DNA of 21,085 bases. It comes from Sporisorium sorghi (lineage: Eukaryota; Basidiomycota; Ustilaginomycetes; Ustilaginales; Ustilaginaceae). The translations under genes were made by a program, and so were the position numbers. The stretch is taken from contig JALCCG010000338.1 of NCBI GenBank assembly GCA_023212695.1, positions 1-21,085 on the forward strand, written 5' to 3'. Below, piece after piece: positions 8,896-17,470 of the stretch. Position 1 is the first letter of the stretch, and each line of letters starts with the position of its first letter. The notes beneath the pieces are model-generated. The model saw only the letters and a program-made list of their open reading frames with translations, was not told the origin of the DNA and did no database searches.

Positions 8896-9464
8896 ATGAT
8901 GATGCTGGCCACTCGACAGGCCACTGCGGCCACCGCACGCCGCGCACTCCACACTGGCACCGTTGCTCGTTCGGGCTTCTTCGTTCGTCCCGCTAACGCA
9001 CCCACCTCGTCCAACTCGCCCGCGGCACCGCAGCCCAAGCCGGTGCGTCCAGTAGCGCAACCGCACACGCCCTCACACGTGCCCGCAGAGCAGTCGCCCA
9101 ACTTCCCCACAACCTGGTCCGAATCGCAGAACCCAAGACAGAACGCCATGAAGGGTCCGCGCTTTGAGCAGCTCGACATGCGCTTCCAGCCCCAGCCGCT
9201 TGCCGCCATCGAGATGATCCAGCGCGAGCCCATTCGTCTCTCGAGCAAGCGCATCGCCGCCTGCGACGGAGGAGGCGGTCCTCTTGGTCACCCCAAGGTG
9301 TTTATCAACCTCGACAAGCCCGGCCCCAAGCCCTGCCCATACTGGTGAGTTGCCGAAACCTAGCTAGGTGTGACAGAGAAAGCGTTTGCTGACATTGTCT
9401 TTCTGGCATCATTGCGCACGACAGCGGAATCCGATTCGAGCTCGACCACTCGGCCCACCACTAG
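8896..9464 (+). CDS. NDUFS6: Complex I zinc-binding subunit, NDUFS6/NUMM type
   Basis: Two exons, 8896-9344 and 9425-9464, give 162 residues. The protein is an accessory subunit of mitochondrial NADH:ubiquinone oxidoreductase, located at the matrix arm where it binds zinc and is needed for late assembly. The N-terminus (about 30 residues, rich in Ala/Arg/Thr, ending near RSGFFVRPA) looks like a mitochondrial presequence. The C-terminal zf-CHCC domain has the ligands C123, H132, C147 and C150 in [10 protein letters not shown] and CPYCGIRF. The intron (GTGAGT donor, CTGAC branch point, CAG acceptor, phase 2) splits the codon for the fourth ligand, C150. Unspliced, the frame would end right after PYW and the zinc site would be incomplete. 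The first of three consecutive ATGs is used here; either of the next two would work equally well. It shares a promoter region with NFS1. Confidence 0.93.
9345..9424 (+). other. Intron (80 nt) of the NDUFS6-type gene
   Basis: Donor GTGAGT at 9345, CTGAC branch point at 9389-9393, acceptor ACAG ending at 9424. It is phase 2. Splicing rebuilds the conserved CPYCGIRF motif, which is strong evidence for these exact boundaries. Confidence 0.93.
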
Positions 9465-9559
9465 ATGTGCATCGGCGGTGTAGCAATAAATTCGACTCGG
9501 CTTCCCAATCCTAGCATTTGCGTTTCTTGACTCTTCGGTCCGTCTGCCAGCGAGCAAGA

Positions 9560-9990
9560 AAGCAGCTACGTGCAGTCGGCTATGCCGGAATTTGGGGGAC
9601 AAGTGGCTCGTCGGCAAAGGCATTCATGACGGTGATTGAGGTGACGCTGCTCGTGCGGTATACGAGGTTCTTTGCGAAACGATCCGACAAACGACACCCT
9701 TTTTGCGGGATGCCCTCGTCGAGTGCAATGGTGATCTGGACGCCAAGGGCCATCAATACACTGCGCAGCTGTGCGGCGAGCCCGAAAGATCTGTCGGCCG
9801 CTGTCCTCTACACATCGGTCGCCGTATCAACCTGCCCATTCTTGAATCGGGGATCTGGAAGGAGCCAATGAGAAACAGTGGGAACGGACGAGCAGGCACT
9901 CGTCACTCTCACTTCGAAAGCGCCACCACCCAAGCCGCAACCTAAGTCAGCTTTGCTTAGATCGACCAGAGATGGGCCGACTGTTCGACT
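9560..9990. pseudogene. Coding-like relic of unknown identity, strand uncertain
   Basis: Both strands look coding-like here. On the - strand one frame runs from about 9990 to 9600 with a single TAG (near 9813) and includes LAAQLRSVLMALGVQITIAL, with mostly G/C-ending codons. On the + strand another frame is open from about 9640 to 9945 and includes VYEVLCETIRQTTPFLRDAL, preceded by a TGA. Neither has a proper ATG start or an obvious domain. The most likely reading is a decayed gene fragment whose codon periodicity also keeps the opposite strand open. I cannot name the ancestor. Confidence 0.25.
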
Positions 9991-10693
9991 TCTGGACAGT
10001 CTTGAACCGATTTGCTCTGGGTTGAGCGACGCGCTTTCATATCCACGCCCTCTCTCGACTTGCTCTTTCCGACTGCTTCAGGCGGTGATGTTGACGGTCG
10101 AGGACAAGTGACTGACCTTTCTTATTCTCGTCGATGCTTTGAATAGTGGCTGTCGTGTGAGCACAAGATGCACACGAAGCGGCGCGCGCAGCCTCTTGCA
10201 GGAACGGCTGCCAAAAATCTCGTCTTCCGATGAACCGCTTCGCGTACGAGAGCTCCGGGATGGTGACAGGGCGTCGCGGGTTTTGCTGTTTGGACCCTGC
10301 CTTCTGAAGTGTCCTAGAGTCTCGGTCCATCACCGCCGCCTTGTTTTCCCAAGTCGCCGAGACCGAAGCTCATAGTTGACCTGCGTCGCATCGCCCTCGG
10401 AGAGCCCATTCTCAGATCGAGAACTCCACCATCGTCACTTCGCCGTGACACCGGCCAATGAACCATGCTCACGTCTCGAATGCTGAATGAGATTCGAGAC
10501 CTCAGGCACTGCGAGGCAACTACGGTCTCGGGGGAAAAAAAAAAAAAAAAAGCGTTTCGTGGAGAAAGGCGCGGACGAGGCGCTGTCCCTGTTTCTCCGC
10601 AATCAGGCCTAGCCGCCACTTGGTCACTATTCGACAGCCAAGCCGCGGCTATTGTTTTCGCCAGACGTCGTCCAACACCTTGAACTCAATCGG

Positions 10694-10709
10694 TCGATCG
10701 ATCGATCGA
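10694..10709. repeat. Tandem TCGA/GATC repeat (16 bp)
   Basis: Four head-to-tail copies of TCGA, which is self-complementary and could form a small cruciform. It lies in gene-poor DNA. No function is evident. Confidence 0.85.
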
Positions 10710-12358
10710 GGTCAGCAAAGGATTGACTCTGATCTCGATCAGCCCAAGGTTTCGATATCTCTATCCCGGGCCGGCGAATCGCATCATGCACAGAAAACAG
10801 AGTTAAGCTTTCTCTTGGACCGGCTGTGCCTCTTCCGACCGGACAACGAACCAAAAGAAGCTTCTCATCGTATGCGCGATCGAGCGAAGCGATAGATTGG
10901 AGAGAAGCAACAAAGGAGCTTAGCCTAGCTTGGCGTGCACGAAAAAAAAAAAAAAGAGCTACAGTAGCGGATCGCTCTAAGCGACGTGCGAAAACAGAGC
11001 TAAAAGTCTTGGCATCGACGAGCAGCGCAGCAGCTGCCACGGTCAAGTCCAACAGTGCACAGCAGCTGCAGAGCTAGGTGCATGAACGTTACACAACAGG
11101 CTTCGCAACCTTTTCGATGTGGCTTACAGCAAAAACTCTGCCTCCGGTTGTTTGGCGTCCGACGGCAACTCTCGTCGATGCGGTGAATGCTCATGCGGGG
11201 TTACTGTAGTAGCTGGTGAGTGCCCACGTCCAATTGTCCTGTCGGCCACTTGCCTAATCGAGCCAACTTGGGCTGTATGCACCTTGTTTCTTCTTCTTCT
11301 GCCACGAACAAAAGACCCTTGATCTCGGATGCCTGCCCCTTTACTGCAGCGCTTAGATGTCGAGCGACACACCTCGAAACTGGCCATCTTCGCATCTTTG
11401 AAGCAGCTCCTTTCCTATCTCTGCTGCCCCTCTGATTCGCTTGCCATCATCCACAGAAAGATATCCTGCAACCACACTAGGCGAGACGGAACCTCGTCTT
11501 CCGCGAACCTAGATTGTGACGATGCATCCATGTCCCGTCGCTGCGTACAATCGTGAGCTCGGCTGTGCTCCCACGTATCGAGGGTCCAGCCGCTGTCCAC
11601 GCTCGGCAAGCGCTTGTCGCTCGTGGCACCACGGCCTTCGCCGAGTGATTCTTCCAAAGCAGCAGCTTTGCTCCTCCGCTCGTCACACCCTCTCGATTCG
11701 CCCGTTACAAAAGCCTTCGTTAACTTGGATCACCCTGCAGTCCTGTGGGCGCCGGTCAAGTGATTTTACAGAAAGAGCGTCTCACAAAGCTTGGCGTGAA
11801 ACCGCTCTCTATGAGAGAGCACTGTGGCACCTGTTGATGCCAAAGCGAGTTCCCTTGAACGCTATCAACCGCTCAGCCAGTCTAAGCGATATCTGCTTGC
11901 ATCCTGCATCGGTTGACCGCGGAAGGGCCCTTTCCGACGTCGGTCGTGCGCATCTAGCGTCGAAGCCACCGCCTTCCGATGGTGGCGGCTCATCGTCCCA
12001 TCGTGAAACAGGCAAGCCTCGTTCGGAATACCCCGTGACGCTCGTGTCTGTATGCGCGCAAGACTAGAGCCAACAACGGAGACATCTTGCCAAGCGGGCG
12101 ATGAGGCGCATATACGGATCATCGAGAGCCGAATGCGCGGCGGCGGCGCCATGTCGCCCGTTTCATCCTAGCTGGATTCGCTTGATGGAGTGTCAGACGA
12201 CATCTATCAGGCAGCTTCGCTTGGTAGCTCGACCGTATAGCTGGGACGAGCAGCGATGGAAGAACCGCACCCTGCCCCGTCTCTGAATGCCTCTCGGTTG
12301 GATCGACTCGGCACACTCGAGGGTCTCCGAGCGAAGCACTTCCACTCCGACTAGAAAG

Positions 12359-12364
12359 TATAAG
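12359..12364 (+). promoter_or_regulatory. TATA-like element before the protease gene
   Basis: A TATAAG lies about 150 bp before the ATG at 12510. Between it and the start the sequence is pyrimidine-rich with CCATCC-like repeats and two copies of TAGACATCT, typical of fungal leaders. The role is inferred from position. Confidence 0.35.
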
Positions 12365-12509
12365 ATGATGGATCCTTTCCACCTCTCTCCCTCTTTCCAC
12401 ATCCCATCCCCCGTCCACCATCCACCATCCATTCCTAGATCGTCTTTAGACATCTCCCTAGACATCTATTCAGACCCTAGACCCCATCCCCGGATCCACT
12501 ATAGACAAG

Positions 12510-13385
12510 ATGCAGTTCAAGACACTCGCACTCTACATCGGCGCCGTCGTCGCGGCTGCCGCTCCCGCCGCCCTCGCCGCCCCCTCAACCCACACCTGCG
12601 GTAACGTCTACACCGCTGCCGACCACATCGAACAGCACCTCGGACTCAAGATCTCCGAGCTGCGCAAGAGCAGCAACGCCAGCTCCAAATCCGACTCTGA
12701 CAGGACCGCCTCTGCCGCCGCCGTCTCTGCCAACATCCCGATCTACTTCCACGTCATCACTGACGGCACTAACGGAAAGCTGACCTCGAGCCAGATCAAC
12801 AGCCAGATTTCGGAAATGAACAGCGCCTACCAGGGCACGGGGCTTTCGTTCTACCTCGCTGGGAGCGAGACGACGGTCAACTCGAACTGGTTCAACAACG
12901 TTAACCAGGGTACCTCGGCGGAGCGCGCCATGAAGTCGGCGCTCAGGAAAGGCGGTGCTAATGCGCTCAATGTATACACTGTTAGCTTTGGAAATAGCGG
13001 ACTTTTGGGATATGCAACGTTTCCATGGGACTACAACTCGAACCCTACCAACGATGGTGTCGTGATGCTGTGGTCGACGTACCCCGGCGGTCCGCTGACG
13101 AACTACAACCAGGGCAAGACGCTCGTCCACGAGGCAGGACACTGGGCTGGACTGTACCACGTCTTCCAGGGCGGTTGCACGGGTAAGGGCGACTACGTCG
13201 ACGACACTCCTCCCCAGTCGACAGCGACCAGCGGATGCCCTGCTTCCCAGGACTCCTGCAGCGGCGGCGGACCCGATTCTATCCACAATTACATGGACTA
13301 CAGCTATGACGCCTGCATGTACGACCCCTTTTCTTCGGGTCAGACGGCTCGTATCAGCGCTTCGATGAGCTCGTACCGACTCTAG
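12510..13385 (+). CDS. Secreted zinc metalloprotease, M43 (pappalysin-like, fungal MEP1 type)
   Basis: An intron-free frame of 291 residues. Residues 1-24 form a clear signal peptide (hydrophobic, Ala-rich, ending ALAA), so the product is exported. Residues 207-217 are HEAGHWAGLYH, the metzincin zinc motif HExxHxxGxxH with catalytic Glu208. The Met-turn follows at residues 260-265 (NYMDYS, Met262). C223, C243, C250 and C269 can form the disulfides usual in the C-terminal lobe. This architecture and size match fungal extracellular metalloproteases of family M43B such as Coccidioides Mep1. A short Ser/Lys-rich linker (about 50-70) between signal peptide and catalytic domain may be a propeptide. 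It presumably digests extracellular protein; a role in host interaction is possible but not shown by sequence. The start has good context (ACAAGATG) and is the only one giving a signal peptide. Confidence 0.95.
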   Translation: MQFKTLALYIGAVVAAAAPAALAAPSTHTCGNVYTAADHIEQHLGLKISELRKSSNASSKSDSDRTASAAAVSANIPIYFHVITDGTNGKLTSSQINSQISEMNSAYQGTGLSFYLAGSETTVNSNWFNNVNQGTSAERAMKSALRKGGANALNVYTVSFGNSGLLGYATFPWDYNSNPTNDGVVMLWSTYPGGPLTNYNQGKTLVHEAGHWAGLYHVFQGGCTGKGDYVDDTPPQSTATSGCPASQDSCSGGGPDSIHNYMDYSYDACMYDPFSSGQTARISASMSSYRL

Positions 13386-13894
13386 AGGATGACGTTGACC
13401 GGACGAGGAGGAAGAAGTTGAAGATTTTCCTTGATAGAGGTCGCGCGTATTTGGACATTTCGAAGCCCCACCACATTTTTCATTTGGCTGCATCGCTAGA
13501 CGCCATCGCCCACAAAACGCACCTTTGTTATGGATCCCCGTGTCGCAGCATGCAATGAAACTCGCAATGTTCTCGATTCTTGACAGCTCCATCTCTGTCC
13601 GTCGTTGTTGAAGGATCTGTCCGAGCAAGCGAGAGAGTGTTAGTACATGTGCAAGTCGATGCAAGTATGTATGTATACATCCCCCTTTTCGGCCAGTTCA
13701 GCAAGACGACGTGGTGTGATTCTTCGTTGGGAATTGTCTTCTTTCGTTTTAATGGAAACGAGCATTCCGTCCGCCGTGGCGGCACATGCAAACCAATGGG
13801 AGCAGGGACGCTGCCTCCACACAAGGGACAAGTCCAAGTGTGGGCGGTTATACTCCGAAGTCTGCCCGTCAGAGCAGACGAGGATAGTAGCGAG

Positions 13895-14386
13895 CTACCC
13901 CCCAACATTCACAAGTTCACAAAGGGACCGAGGGGGGCGAGTGTGGTCGCGTGTTGACTTAATGTCTTCGTTGATGATATCGGCGAGATTCTTGCTGGGT
14001 AGCAGCAGCGCAATGCTGGACGCGTCAAGAGGGTCCGTTTCTTCGCATACTTCGCCAATGTCCGAGTCCTCGGTTTCGCTTTCCTCGGTCAATTCGATCG
14101 TCGCAATGTACACCTCTTGCTCACACCCTTTGTCCCAGGTCAGGAATGCACTGGCCCAGATCATCTCCGAGTGCGCAGCCATACTGGCCGAGCGGCGAAG
14201 GTCAGGTTCCGTAGCGATGGTCGTGCACTGGCTCTTGTTAGGGTCAACATCGTTTTCCTCGCTATCAGGTGGTGCAGGGGAGGTGTCGTTGTTTTCATGT
14301 GTTGTTCCGGACGTGTCGTCCTGCTGCTGTGGAGGGAATGGGACTATGTCAGCGGCGTCTGTTGAAATATTCCCGGTACTTAGCAT
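13895..14386 (-). CDS. Hypothetical acidic protein, possibly the intact 3' part of a decayed gene
   Basis: A 163-codon frame with a true ATG at 14386. The product is rich in Asp, Glu, Ser and Thr, has no signal peptide or membrane segment, and contains an acidic run near residues 100-120 and a hydrophobic patch (SSIALLLPSKNLADII) further on. No known domain is visible. The upstream sequence also looks coding in another frame, which suggests this is the tail of a larger broken gene. It could instead be a short live gene; the sequence does not decide. Confidence 0.3.
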   Translation of the reverse strand: MLSTGNISTDAADIVPFPPQQQDDTSGTTHENNDTSPAPPDSEENDVDPNKSQCTTIATEPDLRRSASMAAHSEMIWASAFLTWDKGCEQEVYIATIELTEESETEDSDIGEVCEETDPLDASSIALLLPSKNLADIINEDIKSTRDHTRPPRSLCELVNVGG

Positions 14387-14452
14387 ATATGACTTTCATG
14401 GTGAGCCGGTCGAAGAGGATGGTAGTCGAATCGAGGTCCTCCCTGATCATCA

Positions 14453-14584
14453 TGCTGGTCTGATTGTTGGGAGTACTATGTCGGTGAAGCCAGCTTAACG
14501 ACTCAACCGAAGCACGTTAAGACACCGACATAATACTTCCGACAATCAGACCAGCAGCACGTTAACCTGGCTTTCACCGACATA
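14453..14584. repeat. Compound inverted repeat with three related arms
   Basis: Arm one is 14453-14500 and arm two is 14515-14556, its inverted copy with a few mismatches and a six-base length difference, around a 14-nt loop. A third inverted partial copy of the inner half lies at 14560-14583. All three carry the string ATGTCGGTG in direct or inverted form. The nine-mer GCACGTTAA is directly repeated at 14512 and 14557. The layout suggests nested inverted duplication or a small MITE-like element, but no transposase or clear target-site duplication was found. Confidence 0.85.
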
Positions 14585-15755
14585 AGCCCGTAGCCACATA
14601 GGCGAGGAGAATACTTTCGTTTTGGTAATCAACGACAAAGATGAGGGTTTGACGATGGAGGAGTACTGGTTGTGGGGAGGATGAGGAAAGGATGGGGACG
14701 GGTCTGCGAAAAGGGCGGTACTTATATCTTTTGTCTGGGATCGATGCGCAGCTGAATGTACTCCGATCGTTTTGCTGTATTGGAGGGCTGTCTTTGTCTG
14801 GCCATTTGGCATGCCGACGAGTGGATTGTCTTTGTTCGGTCTCGGATTCGGGAAGTGGTCAACCTCTTCGTGCGTTTGCCGGGTCGCGCGGTTGCATTGC
14901 GACAGCGGACTGCCGTAGTCGCGAGGTGGCTGTGTTCTTGTGATGCTGGTCGCGAGATCAGTGACCGGGATACGGCAAGTCGATTCCGAGAAACGATGTC
15001 CGGATCAGATAGCAGATGAAACTCGGGTTTCGTCGGTGGTGTGGGAGGCTTTTGGGTGGTGTTGTAAGAACTCCAAAGAGTCAGATCCGTTTCCCGTTAC
15101 CCGTTGGATTGTCTTTGTCGGGGTAGAGCCTTTAAAGGCATCACATTTCCGCTGGACCGTTAGCAGTGATTCCCGGTTTTCGTCTTGGCTGCCGTTTGTT
15201 GGGTCACTGCTGGCGACGCCGCTGTCGGTTCCTACTGTAACTCCCCGGCTCCCGGAAAGAGGAGAGCCGATTGCACATCTCTTCTCACTTTTCTTGCTAC
15301 ATCCATTTGGCAGCTGAAGAGATGGATTCACACCGTCGAATCCTATTGACCCTGGCTTCAGTGATGCTGCGTTTTCCGAGCCCGGTTTCGTGCCAGACAG
15401 CCGGTGGGGATCGGCACCTCAAGTCGACACGGAACCTGGTTTGTGGGAAATGAGTGTGCTCTCGAATTCCGATTTTTTCCTCGACTCAGGCTGTTTCTCG
15501 CAACTCGGCAATTTCAAATTTTTCTTCATCACCGCTGCAACGTCGCTTTTACAGACATCGATTCCTCTCCATCCGGCCAACACCATCTAAAGTCGGTATG
15601 AGCTCATCGAGACGATACGAGCCGACTGACCAGACGTAAAAAGATTGTACATGCAGTCGTCGTATCAGTAATCCATATAATTAGGAATCGAATCGACTCC
15701 GCCACTTTCGTTGCTCAGGGAGAGATAGATACTCTCTGGTACAATTGCGGACGTC

Positions 15756-15834
15756 GCACCATACCGTTATCGTATCTCTCAGTTCTCGGGTGTCCAGACA
15801 CCGAGAACTGAGAGATACGATAACGGTATGGTGC
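15756..15834. repeat. Nearly perfect 79-nt hairpin (38-bp stem)
   Basis: Positions 15756-15794 and 15797-15834 are inverted copies that differ only by one extra G in the first arm, leaving a two-base CA loop. The stem ends abruptly on both sides. It lies 121 bp beyond the stop codon of the epimerase-like gene, so it may be within that transcript's 3' UTR or terminator zone. It lacks a T run, so it is not a bacterial-type terminator. Confidence 0.95.
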
Positions 15835-15954
15835 CCGTCCTGAACCAATTGCAAAGGAGAGCACCGCAAAACGATCATGCCAAAGATGTTCATTCCGCAT
15901 TCGTAACCTTTGTACCGATCTACAATCGTACTCCCTTCTTCGCAGCTCCGCCCT

Positions 15955-16926
15955 CTAACCCTCCCAATCAAACTTAGGCGTCCAGCCCAACACCCGCTTA
16001 GCCTTCTCGTTCGACAGCAGCGTCACATTCGGCTCCCCGTTAATCGGGGTATACTCGACACCTGGGAACACTTCCTTGACCAACTCGCTCGTGGGCCTCT
16101 TCATCACCGTGTTGTTGTTCGCCACAATGAAGGCGTGATGACCCTTGAGATCCTTCTCCAGCGCGCACTTGATGGCGTCTGCGCCGTCACGAGCGTCGAT
16201 GTAGCCCCAGCAGTTCCAGTACCTCTTTCTTGCATCCCCCTGCCATTCTTCAAACGTTGCGTATTCCTCCTCGAGCATCACGTTGCTGAACCGGAGGCTG
16301 ATGATCTTCATCTCGCCTCCTTTCGGCTTTCTGTGTTCTTGGCGGGACCACCTGACGTACTGCTCCGCCAAGGTCTCCCCGACGAGCTTGCTGAGCGAGT
16401 ACGCGCTCTCCGGGGTCAACGGCGTCTCCTCCGTAATCGGCAGCTTGGCCGGGGCGATATCCAGCGGAATCCCAATCAGCGTCTCGCTGCTCGCCATGAC
16501 CACATTACCCACACCCAGCTTCCGACACGCCTCCAGCACGTTGTACGTCGCGCTGACATTCACGTTGAACTGCCGGCTGCTGCTCGATTGGCCCGGCGAC
16601 GGCATCGCGGCGAGGTGCACTACCGCAGACACGCCCGCGTACGCCATATCCACCTCCATCAGCGCTTCCAGCACCTGACCCATATCCGAAAGATCGACCT
16701 CGACCAGTCGATATGCGCCCTGTAGGCCGGTCTTGCCGTCCTCGGACGCAGTGCGGGGCCGCACCCGGTCAAAGTTGATCACTTGGTAGCCGGAGGCAGA
16801 GAGGTGGGCGATGGTTGCGCGGCCGAGTTTGCCGGAGCCGCCCGTGACGACCACGCGGGGCTTCGGGGCGCGCTGGGTCTCGCCGAGCGTCAGGGCGGTA
16901 GGTATGTTGTTGCTTGTAATCGACAT
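15955..16926 (-). CDS. Extended-SDR NAD-dependent epimerase/dehydratase-like enzyme
   Basis: An intron-free frame of 323 residues. The Rossmann nucleotide motif is TGGSGKLG (residues 28-35), followed by HLAA (104-107), an active-site serine region ASSE (145-148) and the catalytic pair YSLSK (Tyr176, Lys180). These mark an atypical/extended short-chain dehydrogenase of the UDP-glucose-4-epimerase superfamily. The C-terminal half (GYIDARDGADAIKCAL and LLSNEKAKRVLGWTPKFDW) matches the substrate-binding part of this superfamily. The ending at LGWTPKFDWEG is a normal family terminus. NAD(P)-dependent oxidation/reduction or epimerisation of a sugar-type substrate is expected; the exact substrate cannot be read from the sequence. 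No transit or signal peptide is apparent, suggesting a cytosolic enzyme. It runs in the same direction as the GATA gene upstream of it, separated by 544 bp. Confidence 0.92.
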   Translation of the reverse strand: MSITSNNIPTALTLGETQRAPKPRVVVTGGSGKLGRATIAHLSASGYQVINFDRVRPRTASEDGKTGLQGAYRLVEVDLSDMGQVLEALMEVDMAYAGVSAVVHLAAMPSPGQSSSSRQFNVNVSATYNVLEACRKLGVGNVVMASSETLIGIPLDIAPAKLPITEETPLTPESAYSLSKLVGETLAEQYVRWSRQEHRKPKGGEMKIISLRFSNVMLEEEYATFEEWQGDARKRYWNCWGYIDARDGADAIKCALEKDLKGHHAFIVANNNTVMKRPTSELVKEVFPGVEYTPINGEPNVTLLSNEKAKRVLGWTPKFDWEG

Positions 16927-17470
16927 CTTGATAACGACTTGGTTAAACGTACGTCTGTGAGGAGCGGAGAGAAGCTACTTATACCCCAACCACCCAAACC
17001 CCGGGGAAACGCCGTCCACTCCTTCTCCTTCAACCTCGCTCCAACCGCCGTACCGCCGCGCCGTCGCACTGCCGCCACTTCCGCTCCACCGCACGTAAAT
17101 TCATTGAACGCACACACCGGTGACCAAAGTGCGGAGAACTCCCCAAAACGCCGCTCTCTCCCCCGCCCGCCAACGGCCGACTGCAAAAACGTCATACGCG
17201 CACGCTCACGCTAGACAACGAATCACCACACGTCGGCACGCGAGAACGACAGCCGAATTTCCAATTCAGATCGCTCATCACTGTCGCGCGCCCGATCGAT
17301 CCACACCTCTGCCTCATCCTCACTCACAACGCACAACGCACATCCAATACACTCAACAGAGACAATGATTGCACGAGATTAACCGGATATCGACAAATAC
17401 AGACAGCGAGAATAGGCCTTGAAAGCGAGGAAAAGCGAGACGACACCGAGCGAGGGATTGGGACAGCCGC
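16927..17470. other. Intergenic region between the epimerase-like and GATA genes
   Basis: This 544-bp stretch contains the promoter of the epimerase-like gene and the 3' flank of the GATA gene. It is rich in C and A on the + strand (many CACA and CCC tracts). Apart from a TATA-like element I see no further signals and no gene. Confidence 0.6.
16978..16984 (-). promoter_or_regulatory. TATA-like element before the epimerase-like gene
   Basis: On the - strand GGTATAAGTAG lies about 52-58 nt upstream of the ATG at 16926. This is a plausible TATA box at a short but acceptable distance. The assignment rests on sequence and position only. Confidence 0.4.

Larger units (their letters stand above)
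9465..12509. other. Gene-poor 3 kb region between the complex I gene and the protease gene
   Basis: No intact gene is recognisable. It holds a coding-like but broken patch (about 9560-9990, listed separately), A runs at 10535-10551 and 10942-10955, and a GATC tandem repeat (10694-10709). One frame at 11516-12067 (+) spans 183 codons, but its translation is Cys/Ser/Arg-rich without any known motif, its start is GTG with ATG only at 11522, and I do not support it as a gene. The final 150 bp are the protease promoter. No tRNA or transposon ends were found. Confidence 0.55.
13895..15340 (-). pseudogene. Decayed protein-coding gene, unknown family
   Basis: Reading the - strand, one frame stays open from 15340 to 14546 (265 codons) with a single TGA at 15005-15007; at this base composition roughly ten stops would be expected. 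A compound inverted repeat then interrupts it. Beyond the repeat a different frame gives a coding-like stretch containing TILFDRLTMKVIYAKYREYF, which would need a one-base shift near 14360 to continue into the 163-codon frame ending at 13895. The predicted product is Ser/Thr/Pro/Asn-rich in its first part and acidic at the end (TEESETEDSD). I recognise no domain. An intron-bearing live gene was considered, but no splice pair I tried restores the frame. Assignment as one decayed gene is inference. Confidence 0.4.
13386..15954. other. Gene-poor 2.6 kb with palindromes and a decayed gene
   Basis: Between the protease and the epimerase lie the protease 3' flank (13386-13894), a broken coding-like region on the - strand (13895-15340), a compound inverted repeat (14453-14584), and a long hairpin (15756-15834) close to the epimerase 3' end. 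The 15341-15755 part has no supportable frame. Confidence 0.6.

Noticed and set aside
11516..12067. 183-codon + strand frame as a gene
   Set aside because: Residue usage is Cys/Arg/Ser-rich and unlike the genes nearby, there is no domain, and the start is not convincing.
12585..13664. 359-codon - strand frame opposite the protease
   Set aside because: The protease has signal peptide, zinc motif and Met-turn. The opposite frame is Arg/Val-rich shadow sequence.
15756..15834. The hairpin as a bacterial-type intrinsic terminator
   Set aside because: No T run follows on either strand and the genome is eukaryotic, so this mechanism does not apply.
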